From contig JAJEBT010000066.1 of the NCBI GenBank assembly GCA_022822405.1, positions 89,464 to 131,684 on the forward strand: 42,221 bases of DNA, written 5' to 3'. Origin of the DNA: Alphaproteobacteria bacterium. Its GTDB lineage: Bacteria > Pseudomonadota > Alphaproteobacteria > MPNO01 > UBA830. Positions 35,646 to 42,221 of this stretch are shown in pieces (within the stretch, counting starts at the first letter, position 1; each line of letters begins with the position of its first letter). The position numbers were made by a program, and so were the translations under genes. Below the pieces are notes generated by a model that was given only the letters and a program-made list of their open reading frames with translations, searched no databases and was not told the origin of the DNA.

Positions 35646-36836
35646 TCAGACCAGCGGGTTCGTGGGTTCGATTCCCAGGGCCACCTGGCCGTAGATCGGG
35701 CCGGAGATATCCCAGCTGTTGATGTAGTGAACGCCGATCGCCCGGATGTCGGCGTGATGGCGTCTCATGTCGTTGCCGTCGAACAGCCCGGCGGCGCCCA
35801 CGGCCTGGAACAGGCGGTCGGCCGCGCGCATGCAGAGCGTGGCGACATACGCCATGTCCCGACGATTCCGGGCCCGTTGTTCGAGATCGAGACCGCCGTC
35901 CCTCATCATGCTTGCCATGGTGTCCCCGGTGGCGCGCCGCAGCAGCAGCCTCGCGCAGTCGCGCTCCGCCGTGGATTCGGCGATGCGCAGCTGCATCGTC
36001 GTCAGCTCGGCATGGCGGAAACCACGCGTCTCGCGGCCGCCGACGCGCTCGATGAAGGCCTCGATCATGGCATCCAGTATGCCGATCGCCGGCGCGACCA
36101 GGGAAAACGGAATCGTCGCGATCCGGGGCAGGCGGTAGATCGCGCCCTCGTTGACTTGGCCGCCGGGCCCGGTGCCGGTATTGAACAGCTCCAGCGCCTG
36201 GATGCGATGGTCGGGAACGAAGGCCCCGTCGATCACGATGTCCTTGCTGCCGGTTCCCTTCAGTCCGGCGACGTGCCAGGTGTCGATGATCTCGAAAGAG
36301 TCGCGCGGCACGAGGAAGTAGCCGGGTGTCGCGGCGCCGCCTTCGTCATCGGGGGGGATGAAACTCTGGACGAAGACCCAGGCCGCGTGGTCGCAGCCGC
36401 TCGAGAACTGCCACCTCCCGGTGAGTTTGACCCCGCCCGGCGCCCGCTCTGTCCGACCGGCCGGCGCGAGCCCCGAGGACACCAGCGTGTCGGGGTCCTC
36501 GCCCCAGATCTCGTCCTGGGTCTGCCGCGGCATCATGCCCATCGTCATCATGTGATCGCAGAAGATTCCGAACACCCATGCCGTCGATCCGCAACCGCGC
36601 CCGAGGCGCGACACGGCCTCGATTACGTGATCCAGGCCGAGTTCGTAGCCGCCGTATCGTGCCGGCAGGGCTGCCCGGAAAAAGCCTGAACGGCGGAGAT
36701 CGTCGATCGAGCTGTCGGGAACGCGGCGCAACGCTTCCGCCTCCTCGACGCGTCCCGCCAGCACGGGGACCAGCGCCTCGGCCTTGTCGATCAGGTCCTG
36801 CGCCAGCCCGTTCGGGTCATCCGGAGTCTGCAGCAT
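35646..36836 (-). CDS. Flavin-dependent monooxygenase, acyl-CoA dehydrogenase fold (HsaA-like)
   Basis: 396-aa protein of the acyl-CoA dehydrogenase superfamily, most like group D two-component flavin monooxygenases (HsaA, HpaB-type). Seen: LRRSGFFRAALPARYGGYEL in the N-terminal helical domain, CGSTAWVFGIFCDHMM, GVKLTGRWQFSSGCDHAAWV in the beta domain, WHVAGLKGTGSKDIVI, and VGAAGLFDGNDMRRHHADIR near the C-terminus. The usual catalytic Glu of true acyl-CoA dehydrogenases is not evident, which favours the hydroxylase. A reductase partner is not in the window. Substrate unknown, possibly aromatic given the neighbour. Confidence 0.82.
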   Translation of the reverse strand: MLQTPDDPNGLAQDLIDKAEALVPVLAGRVEEAEALRRVPDSSIDDLRRSGFFRAALPARYGGYELGLDHVIEAVSRLGRGCGSTAWVFGIFCDHMMTMGMMPRQTQDEIWGEDPDTLVSSGLAPAGRTERAPGGVKLTGRWQFSSGCDHAAWVFVQSFIPPDDEGGAATPGYFLVPRDSFEIIDTWHVAGLKGTGSKDIVIDGAFVPDHRIQALELFNTGTGPGGQVNEGAIYRLPRIATIPFSLVAPAIGILDAMIEAFIERVGGRETRGFRHAELTTMQLRIAESTAERDCARLLLRRATGDTMASMMRDGGLDLEQRARNRRDMAYVATLCMRAADRLFQAVGAAGLFDGNDMRRHHADIRAIGVHYINSWDISGPIYGQVALGIEPTNPLV

Positions 36837-36971
36837 CGGCCTTCCGCCTCTAGAAACGGGATCGCCGGAATCCGGCAATTTCCGGAAAATCACGCGTTGC
36901 CCCGGCGCTTCCCCGGCCTGTCGCCCGCGCCGGTCCGGCTCCGCGAAAACCTAACATCGCGCGATCGCCGG

Positions 36972-38222
36972 TCAACTCGTGCCGGGCCGTTCGCGTCCGG
37001 CGGGGTCGGCCGCGCGTTCGCCGATGAGGGCCCTCCGAAGCGTGTTCAGGAGATTGATCACCGCGTATTCCCGCACCTGCGGCGGATCTCCGGGAAGGGC
37101 GGCCTCGTGCGCCACCGTCTCCCGCGCGGTGGCAATGGCCATGAAGACCGTTCCCGGTGCGGCCTGTTCGCCCGGCAGCGGGCCGGTCGCGGCTATGCTG
37201 ACATCGGCCTCATGCGCGGCCCGCACATCACTGGCCATCCGCTTCGCCCGCTCGGGGCCCGGCAGTGAAGGTGCGGTGCCGGCGGGCGCCCAGGGCCGCG
37301 TCCAGCCACCGACAAAGGTCGCCATCTCCGGGTCGGCGGCGCTGAGCCGGGTCGAGACCAGGCCGCCGGTCAGGCTTTCGGCCACGGCCAGCGTCCGTCC
37401 CTCGGCCCGCAGCCGCTCGACGATCACCGCTTCCATGGTCTGGTCGTCGACGCCGAAGACGATCTCGCCCAGGAGCGCCCGCACGCGCTCTTCCTCCCCG
37501 GCGATGATCCGCTCCGCCTCGGCCTCGTCGGGGGCCTTCGCGGTGATCCGCACCTTGAGGCCCTCGATGCCGCTCGCGAGAAAGGCGAGGGTCGGATTGC
37601 CGGTCCTGTCGAGCGCCTCGATGCGGCCGGCGAGTATCTCCGCAAGCCCGGATTCGCTATGCCCCCAGGTGCGCAGGGTTCGGCTCCGGATGACGGCCAC
37701 CGTTCCCGAGCGGCGCCGGAGGTCGGGCAGCACGAATCCCTCCATCATCTGCCGCATCTCGGACGGAACCCCGGGCACGGCGTAGATCGTCCGGTCCCCG
37801 ACCGGGCACATGAAGCCCGGTGCGGTTCCCGGCATTTGGGGTATGACAGTCGCCCCGTCGGGGATATCAGCCTGGCGCCGGTTGTTCTCGGTCATGGTCC
37901 GGCCGCGGGCGGCGAACCTTTCGATGATCCGCCGTTCGACCTCCGGATCGCGAAGCAGACCGACTCCGGCAACCTCCGCGATGACTTCGCGGGTGATGTC
38001 GTCCTGGGTCGGCCCCAGCCCGCCGCAGCAGATCACGGCGTCAGACCGCTCGAGCGCCAGGCGCAGGCAGGCGGCGATGCGCTCGAAATTGTCTCCAACC
38101 TTGACCTGATAATGTGAATCGATCCCGATCCGCGCGAGTTGCTCGCCGATCCAGGTCGAGTTCGTGTCGGTGATCTGGCCGAGGAGCAGTTCGGTTCCAA
38201 TGGCAACCACTTCGCAGCGCAC
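36972..38222 (-). CDS. cinA: CinA-family protein with diverged amidohydrolase domain
   Basis: Two-domain protein: N-terminal MoeA/MogA-like NMN/ADP-ribose pyrophosphatase part and C-terminal NMN amidase (PncC). The 416-aa product has CEVVAIGTELLLGQITDTNS, CCGGLGPTQDDITREV, PGTAPGFMCPV and YAVPGVPSEMRQMMEGFVLP. In the C-terminal part AVAESLTGGLVSTRL is normal, but the usual YSNxxK block is replaced by a Trp/Pro-rich stretch and TGIAGP by ATGPLPG. The start is GTG 38222 with an AAGAGG site upstream. Confidence 0.88.
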   Translation of the reverse strand: MRCEVVAIGTELLLGQITDTNSTWIGEQLARIGIDSHYQVKVGDNFERIAACLRLALERSDAVICCGGLGPTQDDITREVIAEVAGVGLLRDPEVERRIIERFAARGRTMTENNRRQADIPDGATVIPQMPGTAPGFMCPVGDRTIYAVPGVPSEMRQMMEGFVLPDLRRRSGTVAVIRSRTLRTWGHSESGLAEILAGRIEALDRTGNPTLAFLASGIEGLKVRITAKAPDEAEAERIIAGEEERVRALLGEIVFGVDDQTMEAVIVERLRAEGRTLAVAESLTGGLVSTRLSAADPEMATFVGGWTRPWAPAGTAPSLPGPERAKRMASDVRAAHEADVSIAATGPLPGEQAAPGTVFMAIATARETVAHEAALPGDPPQVREYAVINLLNTLRRALIGERAADPAGRERPGTS

Positions 38223-38648
38223 GTCCGCCTCTTCTGGTTGGGTTGCCACAGCCGCGCCCAAGATTGCAGGCCGGTTGCCGTTGACGTGACGAGATGCAGC
38301 CGAGTACACCCGAAAAGGCCATCCGCCAAGTCCGGCGCGGGTAGCGGGGCAGGCCGAGTCACTCAAAATAAGCGTCGCACGGGCGGGTGCCGATGTCAAC
38401 GCGCGGATCGACACGGGCGGATCGATCCTGCCCAAGAGTTCGGTGCGTCAATTCGCGATTTCTCCGACTTTGGTCGGGGACCGGTGGATCTGAAGCGGGC
38501 AACCCTTGGGCCGGTGAGCGAGAAGGCCGTCGAGGAGCGTTGCTGCGAGGCGGCGACAGCCATCGACCGCATCAAGTGCAGCAAGGACCCCAGAGTATTT
38601 TTCGCATGAATGGCTAGTCCCTGATCCTTCCAGACTCCTCTGCAAACC

Positions 38649-38684
38649 GCAGACCGGAAAAAGGACTGTCCTGGTCCAGTCTGC
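38649..38684. repeat. Inverted repeat, candidate operator of the toxin-antitoxin promoter
   Basis: Arms GCAGACCGG (38649-38657) and CCAGTCTGC (38676-38684) are inverted complements with one mismatch in nine; inside lies a smaller palindrome GGACTGTCC (38663-38671). It ends two bases before the -35 box, a usual place for an autoregulating antitoxin to bind. Confidence 0.5.
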
Positions 38685-38685
38685 A

Positions 38686-38714
38686 TTGACCCGGCCGCAG
38701 TCGTGGCATATATT
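38686..38714 (+). promoter_or_regulatory. Strong sigma-70-like promoter, leaderless start
   Basis: TTGACC at 38686-38691, a 17-bp spacer, and TATATT at 38709-38714. The next usual start point, seven bases on, is the A of the antitoxin ATG at 38721, so the message would have no 5' untranslated region. There is no room for a ribosome-binding site between promoter and ATG. Confidence 0.65.
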
Positions 38715-38720
38715 TGGGCT

Positions 38721-39341
38721 ATGACGAATCTCCATATCCAGTCCGTTCGCAGTCCGTTCGACGATCCGAGGCTTGCCTCCGCGGCAATCGGGGCACTGAC
38801 GCGCGCCGACGCGATGGGCCTGCTCTTGCGTCCCGTCACCTGCCTGGACGATTCCGCGATTCAGAGGCTCGAAACGGGTATGGCCGAAGCCGGTATCGGC
38901 CGCAGCTTCCTCGCGGAGCTTCACCGGATGCCCTGCTCCGATGCCGACCGGCTTTCCACGCTCCTGGAGAAGATCAACGAGGCCCTCGACCAGTCCCCGG
39001 CCCCCGCGCACGAATGGCGCGCCCTGCAGGGCGTCCTGGGAGTGGAACTGCTGACCCGCCTTCTCGGCATCTCCCAGTCCAGTGCGCGGCGCTACATTTC
39101 CGGTAGCCGTTCCACCCCGGACGCGATCGCCGCCCGGCTCCACTTTCTCGCCTTCGTGGTCGGCGACCTTGGCGGCGCATACAACGACATCGGGGTCCGG
39201 CGCTGGTTCGACCGGCCCCGCGAACGGCTCGACGGCAACACGCCCGCACAGGCGCTCGGCGACGAGTGGTCGCCGGGAGACGACGGCCCCGGAAGAGTCC
39301 GGGATCTCGCCCGAGCATTGGCGTGGTCGCCGGCAACGTGA
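38721..39341 (+). CDS. Antitoxin, DUF2384 (MbcA/ParS/Xre) family
   Basis: 206-aa protein. The C-terminal half has an HTH-like segment (ELLTRLLGISQSSARRYISG) and the toxin-binding DUF2384 pattern GGAYNDIGVRRWFDRPRERL, then DGNTPAQALGDEWSPG, typical of antitoxins paired with RES-domain toxins (ParST, MbcTA types). The first 100 residues are a helical extension not common to small antitoxins. ATG 38721 is chosen; GTG 38703 overlaps the -10 box. It overlaps the downstream toxin gene by 4 to 19 bases. Confidence 0.82.
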   Translation: MTNLHIQSVRSPFDDPRLASAAIGALTRADAMGLLLRPVTCLDDSAIQRLETGMAEAGIGRSFLAELHRMPCSDADRLSTLLEKINEALDQSPAPAHEWRALQGVLGVELLTRLLGISQSSARRYISGSRSTPDAIAARLHFLAFVVGDLGGAYNDIGVRRWFDRPRERLDGNTPAQALGDEWSPGDDGPGRVRDLARALAWSPAT

Positions 39342-39865
39342 TCGCCTATCGCCACGCCGATCCCCGCTTTCCCTTTCTGCGGGAGGATTCGTCACAATCG
39401 GCCGGACGGTGGAACGCGCCGGGCGAGCTGACCCACTACTTCTGCGACACGCCGGACGGCGCCTGGGCAGAGTTTCTTCGACACGAGGAAATCCGCGACC
39501 CGCAGGATCTTTCCACTGTCTGCCGCGCCCTCTGGGCGGTCGACATCGGCGAAATCCCGTCGCACCGACCGGACCTGCCTCGCGACACACTGACCGGTGG
39601 GCCGGACACCTGGCCGGCATGCCAGCAGGTTGCCCGGCGGCATCGGGAACATGCCGACGGCATCGCCGCGCCTTCGGCGGCGCTGAAACCCGGCGCGGCC
39701 CACGGATGGCGCGTCGACGGCGGCCTTCAACCCGGCCCCGACCGGGACGGGCAGGTGTTCGCGTTGTTCGCCCGGCGCCCGGACCTCATCGGTTGGGCCG
39801 CGACCGCCGACGGCCGTCCGAGTCCGGACCTGCTGCCCAGGGTCCAACATTTTCGAGCCGGATGA
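39323..39865 (+). CDS. RES-domain toxin (NAD+-targeting ADP-ribosyl family)
   Basis: RES toxins degrade or use NAD+ or ADP-ribosylate targets; paired antitoxin neutralises them. The 180-aa protein has the three polar positions of the family: Arg10 in IAYRHADPRF, AGRWNAP at 27-33 followed by Glu50 in DGAWAEFLRHEE, and Ser118 in IAAPSAALKPG. Two GTG starts fit, 39323 and 39338, the latter with a 4-base GTGA overlap with the antitoxin stop. Activity is known for the family, not for this member. Confidence 0.8.
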   Translation: MVAGNVIAYRHADPRFPFLREDSSQSAGRWNAPGELTHYFCDTPDGAWAEFLRHEEIRDPQDLSTVCRALWAVDIGEIPSHRPDLPRDTLTGGPDTWPACQQVARRHREHADGIAAPSAALKPGAAHGWRVDGGLQPGPDRDGQVFALFARRPDLIGWAATADGRPSPDLLPRVQHFRAG

Positions 39866-40240
39866 ACCCGGCCGCTAACCTCACCTGCAATCACGCCGAC
39901 TCGCTCAATCATCGGCACCTTCGAAAACGACTACGCCAACACCACGGCCATGTCTTCGGGAGCGTTCCTGCGTTCGAAGAAATCCTGGCGTCCATCCAGG
40001 AGATCGAGCTGGCCGTGAACCGTGTCGATTGCCGGTGACCGGATCGATCAGTGTGACGCAACGGACCTGCCTGACCGACCGGTGCGATCCGTTTACCTAA
40101 TCGAGCGTCGGGTCCATTGAGCCCGTGACCACCGGTGTGCTCGAAAACGCATGGCGATCCTGGTGGCGATGTCCAACCCAGCGGATCCGGAATGTCTTGC
40201 CCCTTGCAAGAGTCCCCATCAAAGACCGCATGAATGATGT
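39866..40240. other. 375-bp stretch with no intact gene
   Basis: No gene-like frame of useful length. Two short pieces in different plus-strand frames have protein-like composition (IGTFENDYANTTAMSS near 39915 and AFEEILASIQEIELAV near 39975), which may be scraps of a lost gene, but I recognise no family. No repeats or tRNA found. Confidence 0.35.
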
Positions 40241-41038
40241 CTACAGCGCATCATCAAAATAGCGCACGGCAAAATCGACCAGACTCCGCATCGGAAACAA
40301 CATGGACGCGGCATCGCCAATCTTGCCTTGCCGTACTCCTTTTTTGGCGGCGTATTCATGTCCGACAACGGGAAAATGGGCGCCGTTGTCGTCCGCAACA
40401 TTCGGCACCTCCTTCCAAACGCGCTGTCCGTTGTCCGACACCGGGAATCGCAGAGTCTTGACCCTTCGCTTGTCGACCAGGGACTCGGCGAAGTGCAACG
40501 CTGTGCACCGGTTGAAACCCACTCCGAGAAGCAATACCTGGCAATTCAGGTCGTAAAGCTTCTCGAACGGTCCGCCCGGACCTTCGGAAAACGCCAGCGG
40601 ATGTTCGCCGACAATTGCGGACGCGGCGACGCCGCGGGCGCAGACGGACTCCACCGGGTGATCGCTCCGCTGGGTGTTCGGCCAGGTGCGGAAGCTTTCG
40701 CATATGGCGCCCATAGCGGTAGGGGTCGTCCGAGCATCGAAGACCGGGAGATGCTCCCGTACGTCTGCCAGCCAGGCCTCCGGCAGTCGGGGACTCGACC
40801 ACGTTGCAGGGTCTGTGGCATGAGGCGTCGCGGCCGGCATGACCAACGTACCGCTTTCTCCGAGTACGGACAGGAGTGCGCGCACCACGGTGGGAGCGCC
40901 ACCGACCACCCAGCCGATCGAACTCAACGAGGAGTGCACCAGCAAGGTCATCCCGTGTGCGACGCCGATCGTCGCGAGATCTCTCTGGAGACCGGCTTCC
41001 GTCTTGGGCTGCCCTTTGAAGGACTCCATCCTCCTCAC
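40241..41038 (-). CDS. AAC(3)-family N-acetyltransferase
   Basis: Acetyl-CoA-dependent acetyltransferase of the aminoglycoside 3-N-acetyltransferase (YokD/AAC(3)) fold, 265 aa. Seen: MTLLVHSSLSSIGWVVGG, GTLVMPAATPHATDPATWSS, FDARTTPTAMGAICESFRTW, QRSDHPVESVCARG, EGPGGPFEKLYDLNCQVLLL and GFNRCTALHFAES, the whole family order including the catalytic His. GTG 41038 overlaps the stop of the upstream remnant (GTGA); ATG 41029 is the alternative, right after an AGGAGG. The family includes true resistance enzymes and housekeeping members with unknown substrates, so aminoglycoside resistance is not shown by sequence. Confidence 0.88.
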   Translation of the reverse strand: MRRMESFKGQPKTEAGLQRDLATIGVAHGMTLLVHSSLSSIGWVVGGAPTVVRALLSVLGESGTLVMPAATPHATDPATWSSPRLPEAWLADVREHLPVFDARTTPTAMGAICESFRTWPNTQRSDHPVESVCARGVAASAIVGEHPLAFSEGPGGPFEKLYDLNCQVLLLGVGFNRCTALHFAESLVDKRRVKTLRFPVSDNGQRVWKEVPNVADDNGAHFPVVGHEYAAKKGVRQGKIGDAASMLFPMRSLVDFAVRYFDDAL

Positions 41039-41336
41039 ACCTCAATGATTCCCGCGAGGCGCCTCCGCGCCGCTTCTGCCGGCGAGGACGTCGAGATCTG
41101 CACCGGTTTCCACTTGCATAACGTGATCCACCCAGATGGTCCAAACGCACCCCTTGGCAAATGCGCATGAGGTGCTCGGTGCGTGCGAGACGTGCCAATG
41201 CCTGCTTTACCGCCATCCGCTTGCCCAGGTGAAGGAGGGTGTCCGGGCAGACCGGCGTGGCTTCGGGCAGCACCGAAACATGATCCATGATCTGTTTTGG
41301 AAGGCCGCGTGTGGCTCGATTCGGTTCCCATGTTTG
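41035..41336 (-). pseudogene. Broken AbiEi/DUF6088-like winged-helix gene
   Basis: From the stop at 41337 the minus strand reads GLPKQIMDHVSVLPEATP, then LLHLGKRMAVKQALARLART and HLMRICQGV, which fits the N-terminal winged helix of DUF6088/AbiEi-type antitoxin proteins (DLGSRAAVDQALSRL-like). After about 41145 the similarity can only go on in another frame (GWITLCKWKPVQISTSS, AEAARRRLAGIIEV), which ends in the TGA that overlaps the AAC(3) start. No start codon precedes the conserved part except ATG 41288. Most likely a frameshifted remnant; the second-frame match is weak. Confidence 0.45.
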
Positions 41337-41442
41337 TCAGAAACACACTGATGAGAAACGCCGTATGGCAGTTGCGGTTGCGGCGAGGTCAGATACCGGT
41401 TCCGCCGCCGGCCTGCGGGTTCCGCCTCGGGCGCCCCCTTGA

Positions 41443-42021
41443 TCAGTGCCGCTTTCGGCCCTTCGGCTTGCGGTGACGCCTGGCGGCAGCATCCATTCCG
41501 CCCAGGCTAAGCCCGGAGGCCGATGCTACCATGCCCCAGACGGAAAGTTCGCACGTCTGCTCGGCCACGCGGAACTCCAGCTTCGCGGTAGGTTTCATCG
41601 ACGGGAGCGGACTGAACGGCAGCGCGTCAGCATAGCTCGCGGGGGAAACCTCGAGGGTGAAGTAATGCGCGATCATCAGCACTTTGACGGCCATCTGCAA
41701 ATCCATCCACCGCGAGCCCAAGACACCTGTGCGTGCCGAGCCTGTAGGGCGCGCAGCTGGGGCCGCGATGTTCGTCGCGCGGAGGCAGGCAGCGGTCGAT
41801 ATCGAACGAGAATGGGTCCGGGAAGAGGTCATCCAAGTAGTGCGAGGCCCTCTGGGCGATGAAGACCCGCGATCCGACCGGTATCTCGTAGCCTTTGAGC
41901 ACGAAGCTGTGCGTCCCCTTTGTCGCGATTGAGTAGCGTGTCGCTTCGTTCCGCACGGCATCTGACAGCCTGTTTCCAGCCGGGCAGCCCGACCGTCTCC
42001 TGGCTGCCCCTGCCGGCTCAA
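41443..42021 (-). pseudogene. Cytochrome P450 C-terminal remnant with frameshift
   Basis: One frame carries the ExxR-like VRNEATRYSIATKG, GYEIPVGSRVFIAQRASHYL, LFPDPFSFDIDRCLPPR and the heme loop APYRLGTHRCLG (Cys codon at 41723-41725). The next frame continues LGSRWMDLQMAVKVLMIAHY and FTLEVSPASYADALPFSPLP, the normal P450 end. The shift sits in the CCC at 41717-41719 (GGG on the coding strand): removing one G rejoins CLGSRWM. No N-terminal two thirds of a P450 (about 300 residues) is present upstream, where another gene ends. Non-functional unless the sequence is wrong. Confidence 0.7.
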
Positions 42022-42027
42022 TCCTCC

Positions 42028-42221
42028 TTACCGACTTGCCGCCCAACCCACCGAATCCGACCTGTTGTCGGCGGCAGCCCGGGCGCGACCGTCGGGGCGC
42101 TCAAGAACGAAGAACGTGTAGCCCGCCTCGTCGCAGTAGCGTCGGACGATGTCGATTTCCTTTCGAATGCCCTCGTGCACTTTCAGCACGTCCGTGTCGG
42201 CGCTCCCCGCAAGCTCGGCCA
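42028..42221 (-). CDS. Unrecognised gene, C-terminal end only
   Basis: Open from the right edge to TAA at 42028-42030, 63 codons. The residues have natural composition (DVLKVHEGIRKEIDIVRRYC, DEAGYTFFVLERPDGRARAA) with a helix-then-strand pattern, ending in a Ser-rich tail. I recognise no family. It ends a few bases before the P450 remnant, in a sequence TAAGGAGG that resembles a ribosome-binding site overlapping the stop, as if the P450 gene or a fusion once followed here. Confidence 0.5.
   Translation of the reverse strand, partial: AELAGSADTDVLKVHEGIRKEIDIVRRYCDEAGYTFFVLERPDGRARAAADNRSDSVGWAASR

Larger units (their letters stand above)
38223..38720. other. 498-bp mostly non-coding gap before toxin-antitoxin pair
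   Basis: It separates the housekeeping block from the accessory region. Seen in it: cinA upstream region, one possible 41-codon reading frame (GTG 38484 to TGA 38609, product ending KCSKDPRVFFA, with GGGGA upstream), the inverted repeat at 38649-38684 and the promoter at 38686-38714. No tRNA or long frame. The small frame has plausible composition but no recognised family. Confidence 0.4.

Noticed and set aside
35660..35680. GGTTCGATTCC resembling a tRNA T-arm
   Set aside because: It lies in the C-terminal codons of the flavin monooxygenase (GIEPTNPLV) and there is no acceptor or anticodon arm in the 70 bases on either side.
40356..41288. 310-codon minus-strand frame through the AAC(3) gene
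   Set aside because: Only its first 50 codons look real (the DUF6088-like remnant); the rest is an out-of-frame shadow of the AAC(3) gene.
1..42221. CRISPR array, insertion sequence or prophage
   Set aside because: No regularly spaced repeats, transposase or integrase frames, or phage structural genes were found on reading through; the right-hand accessory region shows gene decay but no element ends.

Overview
The window is GC-rich chromosomal DNA with dense, often overlapping genes and many GTG starts. Gene content and order (DUF4164-zapA-fthC, yebC-ruvCAB-ybgC-tolQRAB-pal-cpoB-tilS-ftsH-folP-glmM, uvrC-pgsA-moa) point to an alphaproteobacterium, most likely of the Rhodospirillales type. 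No phylogeny was run, so this placement is inference from synteny and protein character.

Positions 1-2,608: the 3' end of epmA on the plus strand, then a minus-strand cluster of an unrecognised 148-aa protein, a class I fructose-bisphosphate aldolase and thiE. thiE has no ATG, GTG or TTG at its 5' end. Positions 2,738-4,886: a plus-strand cell-division and one-carbon group (DUF4164 coiled coil, zapA, fthC, YmdB-type phosphoesterase). Positions 5,015-15,000: a long plus-strand run with yebC, ruvC-ruvA-ruvB (Holliday junction processing), ybgC, tolQ-R-A-B, pal and cpoB (the Tol-Pal envelope machine), and tilS. Positions 15,067-21,128: ftsH, folP, glmM, thiD and a PhzF-family gene.

Positions 21,148-24,171: a MarR regulator divergent from a branched-chain aminotransferase, a c-type cytochrome with an unusual N-terminal domain, and a DUF985 cupin. 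Positions 24,516-31,789: nine consecutive minus-strand genes, read from right to left: a Ca2+/cation antiporter, a FolM-like reductase, folB, uvrC, pgsA, mobB, moeA, moaD, moaE. Positions 32,104-38,222: a KefB-type cation/proton antiporter, a UbiD-family decarboxylase convergent with a flavin-dependent monooxygenase, and cinA with a diverged C-terminal domain.

From about 38,240 to the end the character changes: long non-coding stretches, broken genes and accessory functions. It holds a DUF2384 antitoxin / RES-domain toxin pair with a near-consensus promoter that would give a leaderless mRNA, an AAC(3)-family N-acetyltransferase joined by a 4-nt overlap to a broken AbiEi/DUF6088-like wing-helix gene, a cytochrome P450 C-terminal remnant with a one-base frameshift at the heme loop, and a truncated unknown gene at the edge. 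This right-hand 4 kb looks like an accessory, decaying region and is the most interesting part of the window.
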